This document shows positions 53,275 to 61,460 of a stretch of 64,000 bases of DNA, in pieces. How positions within the stretch are numbered: the first letter of the stretch is position 1; each line of letters opens with the position of its first letter. The position numbers and the translations under genes were made by a program. The notes beneath the pieces are model-generated. The model saw nothing but the letters and a program-made list of their open reading frames with translations, was not told the origin of the DNA and searched no databases. The DNA is from Nematopogon swammerdamellus (taxonomy: Eukaryota; Arthropoda; Insecta; Lepidoptera; Adelidae), in assembly GCA_946902875.1 (NCBI GenBank), contig OX336345.1, positions 6,727,395 through 6,791,394 of the forward strand, read 5' to 3'.

Positions 53275-53345
53275 TTCGTATCCAGGCTTACTGACTCGTG
53301 GGTGCATCGGTCGGCCGGACTCGAACCTCGGTTCGTCAGCTTACC
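53275..53345 (-). mobile_element. SINE L head fragment
   Basis: GTGCATCGGTCGGCCGGACT then CGAACCTCGG: complement of the B box region of SINE L at 21150-21180. Confidence 0.6.
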
Positions 53346-53519
53346 GAGTAAATAAGTACCTACTTGTTGTTGTTGTTGTTTTGGTTTGGGGTTGGGTCTA
53401 GGCCTGCAAACTAGGGATTAGTTGGGGACCTTCGTGCAAAACCCCGCAGTCTCCAGCTACCCCAGCCAGCCTATGTCTTCCATGAAAGCCACAAGTCGAC
53501 CGGGGTGTCTGCAGGCCGT
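53346..53519. repeat. (GTT)n plus unassigned sequence
   Basis: TTGTTGTTGTTGTTGTTTTG at 53365-53385; then GC-richer sequence without a match. Confidence 0.5.
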
Positions 53520-53612
53520 TTATCCCTTAGTCGCCTTTTACGACATGCACGATGAGAGATGCAGTGGGACTATTCTTATTAAGTACCGACCCCACACAGT
53601 ACTAAGTACCTA
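53520..53612 (+). repeat. repeat B 3' module alone
   Basis: TATCCCTTAGTCGCCTTTTA, GAGAGATGCAGTGGGACTAT and GACCCCACACAGTAC. The same ~90 bp occurs behind repeat B bodies and as head of some SINE A copies. Confidence 0.7.
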
Positions 53613-53854
53613 CTTATCACTATACCTGATATTGTGCGTGTCGCATACCTAATTAAATATTAAAACCGCGCAATGATTGAAGTCAAAGTAATTTAGAGCA
53701 CGGATCAACGTCCGCTTTCTTACGATAGACGAGATGATGAGAACATATTCGTCACTGTAGAAAACTAAGTATGGTGTGTACGTAGTAAGTTTATTATATT
53801 CTATTTTGTAATTTATATGTATTGACACAAGTATGGCTTTTATTTAACTAGCAT
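53613..53854. other. no gene recognised
   Basis: AT-rich. Confidence 0.3.
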
Positions 53855-53856
53855 AT

Positions 53857-54000
53857 TTTTTTTTATTTATGGAAACTGACACGGTTGGCTACATCACCTA
53901 CAACATCCGCGATGTCAGCCCATAACACCGGGTGAACTAGGTGCCATGTCAGTGCCTCCCTTCATTTCATGTCGACAACACTGAACTGTAAGGAAAACAC
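53857..54000 (-). mobile_element. SINE A tail-side fragment
   Basis: TTATGGAAACTGACACGGTT through GCCTCCCTTCATTTCATGTC and CTGAACTG; ends abruptly. Confidence 0.75.
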
Positions 54001-54554
54001 GAGCATGCACTTACATGTATTATTAATAAGTATACTTATTATAATTTTATATTCAATTCTCAAGCTCAACTCTTTTGCTACTACCTACTTTAATTCGACT
54101 ATATTAATCGAACTTCAAACATCCAAAGGATAAGTCCGCCTTTGCACCTTATGAAAATTTTCTAATGTACATATTATTACTGTTGAATGTTTCTTGGAGA
54201 AATACATCATTTTCTATCTATATATTTATCTAAGTATATACCTACTCATGCAAACTCTACAAAGGTTGACTGGCGCCCCCTTTGATGTCGCAAGTAGCTC
54301 GGGAGGGTGCGTCATGAAATAAACCATCTTTCACAAGTGTCAACTGTAGGGATTCCGACTGGAGTGACAGATATTAGCCTCTCGCCAGACAAAATAAAAC
54401 CTCTATTCGAGCTACAATGTATACAATATGTTTTGGGCACCATCAGTATGTAAAACTTTCCGAAAAACCTTCACATGAGCATGCCTCAGATGAAATAGCC
54501 GACTCACATACTGAATGAAATGAAAATATTAATTATTGCACAATCGACTGGTGT
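54001..54554. other. no gene recognised
   Basis: LINE 3' UTR word GGATAAGTCCGCCTTTGCAC at 54129; otherwise unassigned. Confidence 0.3.
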
Positions 54555-54852
54555 AGGCAGATCGTGGTTCGAATTCCACGTAAAACTGTAAAAGGGTCCT
54601 ACTTTAGGGTACTACCTTCTTACCTTACTAGGTGGTAGGGATTAACCCGCCCGGGTTGGTACAACCACACTGAATGAAAGGTCGTTTAAACAGCTATTTA
54701 AATAAATAGTTCGTATTTTCCGTCCAGTTCAGTGTATCCGGCACGGCTGAAGGGTAGCAATGACATGGCACCTATTTCACCAAGGTGTTTATGGGCTGAC
54801 ATCACCGATGTAGTAGTTGAATTACAGGGAACCGTGCCAGTTTCCATAAAAA
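54555..54852 (+). mobile_element. SINE A, starting at the B box
   Basis: CGTGGTTCGAATTCCACGTA, then CTTACTAGGTGGTAGGGATT and the usual body to GTGCCAGTTTCCATAAAAAC. The 5S-like block is absent. Confidence 0.75.
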
Positions 54853-54859
54853 CAATAAT

Positions 54860-54916
54860 ACAAGGAATTGGAGAAGGTATGTCCAGCAGTGAACGCTTAC
54901 AGGCTGACTGACGGAC
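54860..54916 (+). mobile_element. RTE-like LINE end
   Basis: GGAATTGGAGAAGGTATGTC then CAGCAGTGAACG and GACTGACTGAC. Confidence 0.5.
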
Positions 54917-54917
54917 A

Positions 54918-55070
54918 TAAGGCTAGACAGCCTAGCATCAGTTTGCAAATCTGCTGGCATGGCACCTAACTGAGCGTGGTTTCGCGAGGAGAGGTCATTT
55001 TGGCTCTGTTGACTGCACCATTGGTCCCTCGGCACATCCGCCTATGTTGGTTTACATTATAAAAATTAAT
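54918..55070 (+). mobile_element. LINE H 3' fragment
   Basis: GGCTAGACAGCCTAGCATCA, CTGCTGGCATGGCACCTAAC, TTTCGCGAGGAGAGGTCATT, TATGTTGGTTTACATTATAA. Close to the 62885-63052 copy. Confidence 0.65.
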
Positions 55071-55221
55071 GGCTTAAGTAATTTGAACTATATTTCATTC
55101 GTCATTCCATTTCTCGAATTCCCAGTGCACCACCCTATAGCCACTTCATACAACTCGAATTACGGAATACGTGGAAATCGCATACGCAAAAATTAAGAAG
55201 AAAATTTTGCTTGGATTGACT
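55071..55221. other. short unassigned spacer
   Basis: No feature recognised before the SINE head. Confidence 0.3.
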
Positions 55222-55592
55222 TATCAGCCTTGGAAGCTCAGTGGTGCGGTCGACTGTTGTTCAGCCACGCTGAGCGCGGTCAGTCTTGGATGGGTGACCG
55301 CTCGACCGTTGGAGGCTGACCGTGGTTCGGATTCCACGTTAAAATGTAGGTATCTTCCCTTCTTATCTTACTAGGTGGTAGGGTTTATCCTGGTCGGGTT
55401 GATAACACCGCACTGACTGAAACAGCGGTCGAAACGGCTATGTAAATAGTTTTCCGTCCAGTTCAGTGTAGCCGACATGAAATGAAGGGAAGCACTGGCA
55501 TGGCACCTAATTCACCCGGTGTTATGGGCTGACATCACGGATGTTGTAGGTAGGTGATGTAGTCAATCGTGTCAGTTTCCATAAAAAAAAAA
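55222..55592 (+). mobile_element. SINE A, full length, uninterrupted, with tRNA-5S-like head
   Basis: The best reference copy (~370 bp): CAGCCTTGGAAGCTCAGTGG (A box, 55230-55250), GAGCGCGGTCAGTCTTGGAT then GGGTGACCGC (5S-like block, 55270-55301), GTGGTTCGGATTCCACG (B-box-like, 55324-55335), CTTACTAGGTGGTAGGGTTT core, CAGTTCAGTGTAGCCGACAT, and tail ATCGTGTCAGTTTCCATAAA plus an A run. There is no protein product; such elements rely on a partner LINE. Confidence 0.85.
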
Positions 55593-56002
55593 TATCGAAT
55601 ATTTTTTTTTATCTGGAGTCAATTTTGTAATGAAACTTTGAACAGGGACTTCATAGAGACCTCATCAATAAGTTGGATTAGTTTAAATTTGTTCGTCCAG
55701 TATTTCAATGCGTGGTGATTTTCTTTCAGATGTATTTTTAAGTCTTGGGATTTTGATTTGATGCCCTGGCAATTATCTTTTTCAATTTAAAAATTAACTT
55801 TATTTTACAAAAAAAAGTGTATATTGCCTTTGATAAACACTTAGGTTAGGTTATGCATACGACTTGAACATTATAATATACTATTACTTTATTTAATGAA
55901 GTAATTAAGTAATCAAAACAATTAATAAAGATCTAAAACTAATAACTAAAACTAACCTAAAGCATAACTTACCTATCTAACAAAAGAAAAATCAAGAAGA
56001 AC
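55593..56002. other. AT-rich DNA; 3' UTR of family P copy 3
   Basis: From about 55925 the minus strand resembles the 3' UTR of the family P element; earlier sequence is unassigned. Confidence 0.4.
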
Positions 56003-56575
56003 CTATAAATAAAAAATTTCTTCTAGTTCAGCCGAGGCAGCCATAGTCCCTAGGACGCTTATAGCGTTCCCTCTTTGAATTTCTAGGCTTATGCGGCGTA
56101 TGAAGTAAGCCTTGGCACGCACGTCACCGGACTTGTTGTTGTTGCTTGCTACCCAGCCTCTTGGGAAGGCGGGTGGGCCATTCTCCGCACTGAGACCTCA
56201 AGACGGTCCGTTGTACGTTGGCGTCACCGGACTTATCCACTAGCAATTTCTCGATGGTTTCAGCAAAAGCCAGTGCGTCTGGTGACCACGCACCAAGGGT
56301 TTCCACCGCAAAACCTAGAAACTCAAATAGGGTTTTTAGGGACTCATACTTTGTATTTTTTTTTGAGCCGCTTGTGCTGCGGCCGCCCCGGCTGAACGCG
56401 AGGAAGCGGAGACATGGCAAGGCGCCAGCGTATCGACGCACGTGGGGTCCCACACCAGGGCTCTACCCTTCGTCCACGGAACCAGCGTCATACCGTCCGG
56501 TCTTTTGCCATCCGAGCGTGAGATGCCTGGTGGCTCCAGTAGGGAGGGCATACCAGCGGAGGCTAAAGATGTTTT
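56003..56575 (-). pseudogene. mobile-element C-terminal domain remnant (family P, copy 3, longest)
   Basis: Reading the minus strand in pieces: EPPGISRSDGKRPDGMTLVP, WTKGRALVWDPTCVDTLAPC, HVSASSRSAGAAAAQAAQKK, a shifted FEFLGFAVETLGAWSPDALA, EKLLVDKSGDA, then (after an 87-bp insertion) AYFIRRISLEIQRGNAISVL followed by GTM, with a stop at 56003. This is the full order of the family known from invertebrate mobile-element proteins. The RPDG...W..G.ALVWD..C.D pattern could be a PD-(D/E)xK-like nuclease core, which is inference. Broken by at least one frameshift and the insertion. Confidence 0.65.
56135..56221 (-). mobile_element. 87-bp insertion with 13-bp target duplication
   Basis: CGTCACCGGACTT stands on both sides (56122-56134 and 56222-56234). 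On the minus strand the insert ends GCAAGCAACAACAAC, an (AAC)n tail, so it looks like a severely truncated LINE or SINE. Confidence 0.75.
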
Positions 56576-56932
56576 TATAACATTGTTAAGGCGCGCGTGG
56601 CGCGTCAGTCTTCCTGCGCTCCGCTGGAAAGCAAGACCGTGGTGTCCTAAACAGTCGACACTATCAATTATCTTGCAACTTCTTGTTATATTAATTTGTT
56701 TTGTTTATCGGAGAGTGAGCCAGCATAGGAAACTGAAATATTTTTTTGTCTAATACTTTTTCATTGGGGATTAAATGTTTTTCACGTAATTTTTCTGAAA
56801 TAAATGAAGAAAATGTTGAAACTTTAAACGGTTGACTGGAATAAATCACAAAATTGGTAAGTCAGCCATAGCTCAGTACTGTATTTTATGTTCCTTTCGT
56901 GTACTGTGTTTCCAAATTTGTACGCAATATTA
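56576..56932. other. no gene recognised
   Basis: CGCGCGTGGCGCGTCAGTCT near 56590 resembles the initiator context at 50790, but no exon follows. Confidence 0.3.
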
Positions 56933-57220
56933 TGTTTTTATGGTAACTGACACGGTTGGCTACATCACCTACAACATCCATGATGTCAGCCCATAACACC
57001 GGATGAACTAGGTGTCATGTCAGTGTTTCCCTTCATTTCTTGTCGGCTACACTAAACTGGACTGGAAACACGAACTATTTACATAGCCGTTTGATCGACG
57101 TTTCATTCAATTCATATGTATCTATTGCCATGTCAGTGTTTCCCTTCATTTCATGTCGGCTACACTAAACTGGACTGAAAACATGAACTATTTCTATAGC
57201 CGTTTCGACTGACGTTTCAT
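56933..57220 (-). mobile_element. SINE A tail side with internal tandem duplication
   Basis: TATGGTAACTGACACGGTTG through ATTTACATAGCCGTTTGATC, after which CATGTCAGTGTTTCCCTTCA ... ACGTTTCATTCAATTCATAT is repeated once (57000-57118 and 57128-57232). Head absent. Confidence 0.7.
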
Positions 57221-57774
57221 TCAATTCATATTTATGTATTCTATTCTAGTGTAATTCTAGTTCTAGTCACACACAGAACAATTTTTTTCTTCTATTCAGC
57301 CACGTTGAACTGAACTTCCATCATGTCATACAATAAATACAACTTCCAGTCATTGAGACTGTCATTGAAACCCATCGATTTCTTTATAGTATTGCAGAAA
57401 CCAGAAACTTTTTAACGGAATATAAACGGCGACAACACATCTTCAAGAACCAAGTAAATTAACCTTTAAATCGTGAATATCGTCCGATCTGGCTCGTGAT
57501 TTTCTCATACTTATCGGTCGTCAGGTGGATTTATCGTTGCGGCCTCCTTCTTAAATACCACCGGCATCACCTCGACTTGTTCAAAAATTACGCAATTTTG
57601 TCTCTATAAATCAGCTTAACGGTCGATTTCAGCCCTAGTTTATTACCCGGTCCATATTTTAAGTTTTACTTGGCCTTTGAACAATTTGGACTCTCTTTAA
57701 CCACTTTTACGTTCTTTCTCTTACGCCAATGCAGTTAAATTAAAATCTGTGAAAGTGTCAATGTGCACTTAATT
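57221..57774. other. no gene recognised
   Basis: Unassigned sequence. Confidence 0.3.
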
Positions 57775-58188
57775 TTTGTTATGGAAACTGACACGGTTGG
57801 CTGCATCACTCACTACATCCGTGATGTCAGCTCATAATACCTTGGTGAACTAGGTGGCATGTCAGTGCTTCCCTTCTATTGTGCCGCCTAAACTGAAATG
57901 GACGGAAAACACAAACTATTTACATTCGCCGTTTCAACCGACCTTTCATTCAGTGCGCTGCTGGTACCAACACGGATGGGTTAAACTCTACCACCTAGGT
58001 AGAAAGGTAAGAACTCTACCACCTAAGGTAAGAAAGGAAGGGACCTGCATTTTTACTTGGAATCCGAACCACGATCAGCCTCAAACGTTCGAGCGGTCAC
58101 CTATCCAAGCACAGACCGAGCCCAGGTGTGCTTACAATCACGACCGACAGTCGACCGACAGCACCACTGAGCTACCGAGGCTGACAAA
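57775..58188 (-). mobile_element. SINE A, full length with head
   Basis: From TATGGAAACTGACACGGTTG to CACTGAGCTACCGAGGCTGA then CA (complement of the A box). The 5S-like block is decayed (GCGGTCACCTATCCAAGCAC). A local duplication of CTACCACCTA is near 57988-58022. A 245-codon open frame across this SINE and the next element is spurious. Confidence 0.8.
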
Positions 58189-58199
58189 TATCAGAAACA

Positions 58200-58545
58200 G
58201 CTACATAATATCTGAATACAATTTCTTACAGTCAACTTTTACACATTCGCATTCCTGCCTCTGCAACACTTGGCGCAGAGACGTTATGCACTTTTTGATG
58301 TTGTCATTTGGCTTTCCTTCCCAAAATCGATCCTTTGTCGACTGTAGAACTATCGTGTGTAGAACTGTCTTCTGGCGAATGTATTTCCCGAATCCTTTTT
58401 CATTACCAGGAGATCTTCAAACGTTGTATCAACCAACAGGCTATGCAGCCAACCATCTGGCATGGAGAGCTGAATTTGACTCTGTCGACTGTCACTATTT
58501 GTCTCTCGGCAGAGCTACCCATGGGGGTTTCATAAAGAAATATCT
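58200..58545 (+). mobile_element. LINE H 3' fragment, longest copy
   Basis: TAGAACTGTCTTCTGGCGAA, GTATTTCCCGAATCCTTTTT, CTTCAAACGTTGTATCAACC, AGAGCTACCCATGGGGGTTT. Translation pieces follow W/VxLSS...FP and FKRxIN, the RT C-terminal pattern. Confidence 0.6.
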
Positions 58546-59170
58546 GAGATTATGTACGTACGTATGTGTACGTTTGAGTAGGTACTTTTAAGTTTCCGTG
58601 TAATTTATGGCATACTTTTTAACCTTCTGTATGGAGAGATTTTAAAGATTACCTGTTTCGTAAATCATGCACATACATTATATGCTACAAATGAAATTCA
58701 ATCAAAGTCATTCTCAGCGCGAATTTATCCCTATTCTACACCAAAGAGATTTTATGTTGATATGTCGTTGTTCTACACAGAGTTAAAATACACGCCTTCA
58801 GAATATTTTTTCATTAATTCAATAAAAGGCGTCTGGATGGAAATATGGAATTTTAAAATATAGTGTCGTCTCATAAGGATGCCGGAGGTCAGAGGAATTT
58901 CATATAAGACCGTAATTTCAGTTTCAATGAGACAAATATTCATATTGGTGGGAAGTATTATGATTGCGCTAGCACGTGCCTCGACTGGCGAGAGAGGGTG
59001 TCATTTCATAGGGCTATACTCGGCTTGATAAGTTTTACACTTGTTGTGGAATATTGTGTGTTTTATTTTTGTGCATTATTAATATACGGGAACATTTCAC
59101 ATTCCAGTTATATGTTATTAAATAATTGTCACTTAAATACTCTTCACCGTCTTTCTTCGGTTTTATAAAG
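58546..59170. other. no gene recognised
   Basis: AT-rich; nothing supported. Confidence 0.3.
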
Positions 59171-59171
59171 T

Positions 59172-59190
59172 TGTGTGTGTGTGTGTGTAT
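59172..59190. repeat. (GT)n microsatellite
   Basis: GTGTGTGTGTGTGTGTGT beside repeat B. Confidence 0.85.
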
Positions 59191-59425
59191 AAAGGACAAG
59201 ATGCCGTGCTAAAGGGCGACAGGCCACCGAGTCATGCAGCAGGTAAGTCTTCGTGCCTTACTTGCTGCTTGATCGATTGAATCTTGTTCGAATAATTTGC
59301 GAAACGTGGTGGTCGGTGTTGTGCTGTAATTTACCAGAGTTCTTGCAGCACAACACTGATTACTCTGCTTACCCCGATTGTCGGGATTCAGCGTGTGTGA
59401 TATGTATGTATGTATGTATGTTCTA
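59190..59425 (-). repeat. dispersed repeat B, copy
   Basis: AAGGACAAGATGCCGTGCTA, CTTGCTGCTTGATCGATTGA, GTGGTCGGTGTTGTGCTGTA, CTTACCCCGATTGTCGGGAT, ending in (GTAT)n. Confidence 0.7.
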
Positions 59426-60250
59426 TGTGCGTAAAGAGCAATTAATATAATATTCACAATTATGACAAATTAAATATTAAATTGTTTTTATTAAACCATT
59501 TGTAATTTTGTTTGTGGAAATGTTTGAAGACTAATTTTAATATATCTCTAAAAGGAAATTTTTTCGTTGGCGTTTGTCATAGAGGCATTTCATTGGTATT
59601 AAAAAATTCACTTGACAAACATTAAACATTTCAAAAAAAATTATACTCTTTCAATTCCAAGATCTCAGAATTTCGAGCTATCTATTTTTTGCAATCACTG
59701 AAAAAATCAGTGATATAAGAGAGTATAAGAAGAAAACAAATATATACATAATTAGAACTAGGTATAATACTAGGTAACATATTCAAAATAATTTAAGCAA
59801 TATGTAAATTTACAAATAATTACACAGTACCAACACCTAGGTAAAACACAGTGTAACGGATGTACCCACTTTACCCCCAATTTCATTAGAAATGGGGAAA
59901 TTATGTAATATATATGGCTCGCCCAACCCATGAAATGAATAGACGCATACAGTATAAGGTACCTATCTCGCACGGAATGCCTATGGGTTTATCGGTGCGT
60001 TGTCCCGCGTTGAAAATAACTACTTCATTTACATGTCACTTCAAATTTAGGTACTTGTTGAATTTACTTGTATCTAGAGCTTGCTCCAACTTCTAGTCAA
60101 ATACAAAAAACCAAATGAAAAACCTATTCAGTAGTTATTTAAAGTTTAGGGTAAATTGCTTTGTAGTTAGTGTCAAGACAAGTGATGAATAAAAATATAC
60201 AGACATTTAATTATTGCGTGCCTAACATTTTAATAATTAATTATACAGGA
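59426..60250. other. no gene recognised
   Basis: AT-rich. Confidence 0.3.
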
Positions 60251-60330
60251 ATGCTTTTGGGCGTCGTCGGCTCAACAATCCATGCTGAAGGCGCCAAGTG
60301 TCTCGCGTATCAATAAAAAAAAAAAAAAAA
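60251..60330 (+). repeat. A-tailed retroelement end, unclassified
   Basis: GCTTTTGGGCGTCGTCGGCT, CAATCCATGCTGAAGGCGCC and GTATCAATAAAAAAAAAAAA: a retroelement 3' end with poly-A. Confidence 0.45.
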
Positions 60331-61460
60331 ATCTACATCCTACCAAAATGATTATGTAATAAAAAAGCCAATGCGACGAATTGCTTGGCCATAAAAAGTT
60401 GTAAAATCCGAAGTGCGGCCAAGTTCAACGTCTTTCACTAGATATTACTAGATATTAATATAATAGTTTAAATAAACTATAGTAGGTATTGATTTAAAAA
60501 CCTTTCGTTTTTCTATAGTTTATTTCTATGGGCATTGCTCAATCGAAAGCAATGTTGAATTTTGAAAGCTATATCTTTGAATGCTGCCACGAATCCCGCC
60601 AGGGTCGCGCACATCTGCCACCCGCCACACTCAGGCCCGTATACATAGAGCGTGCTCAAATCGCTTCTTACGCTCAACTCAGCCAAGTCGTTCTCAAATC
60701 TTACTCGGCCGAGCGCACTCAATCGTATTCATAGTTAAATCTCGTCAACGTCTCCGCCGAGACTACTCAAGAAAATCCTGAGTAAATCTCAAGTCACGTT
60801 TTTTTTTTTTTTACTATGGATACTAAGGAAATAACCAGATTACGCGATTACTCTGTAGTGTAGCCTTTCCTTTTTGTTTATGGTTCGCCGTCGTTTGTAC
60901 CACAGAGAAATTGAATTGCCATAATATGAAATTACCCCAAAATACTTGATACCTGAAACGAGAAGTATTAAAATTATTAGACGATTTTTTAGAAGTAATA
61001 CTTAATTGAGATAAAGTATAATATAAATACATGATACCCCTATTTGAAATCAACATTATTTACATGATAAATACTGACGAGCGATGTTAGATCGTTCAAA
61101 CACAATGCGTGGTTTTTGTGTTTTACCGACTGGCAATTGTTTGCTAGCTCGCAGGCTTGGGTTATGTAAATATGTATGGCTATTCGACGTTGACCGGATA
61201 TCTGTTCTGTGCGCGTGTGATAATAAGTTTTCTCAAGCAAGTTTCAATTGAACTGTTTCCGACCTTGGCATTATTCTGGACTACTGATACGACTGCATAC
61301 TCGATACGACCCTCGCTACGACACCGGACTGATCCTGCACGCAAAGCACGAACTCGGCAACCACAACGGACTTGTAACCCTACACCGACGAACGATCTCT
61401 GCAACGCTATCACTGCCTGCTTCTGTCCCGCGCTCCCGCCCGGTGACTCCACACTCCAGG
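60331..61460. other. upstream region of the Myb/SANT-like gene
   Basis: GC content rises from about 61240. An in-frame ATG at 61248 would add 71 residues without similarity to the family; I treat it as 5' UTR or promoter-proximal. No clear TATA or initiator was identified. Confidence 0.35.

Noticed and set aside
57854..58591. 245-codon open frame on the plus strand
   Set aside because: It runs antisense through SINE A and then into a LINE H fragment; the peptide shows no conserved domain and its parts match other SINE copies in translation.
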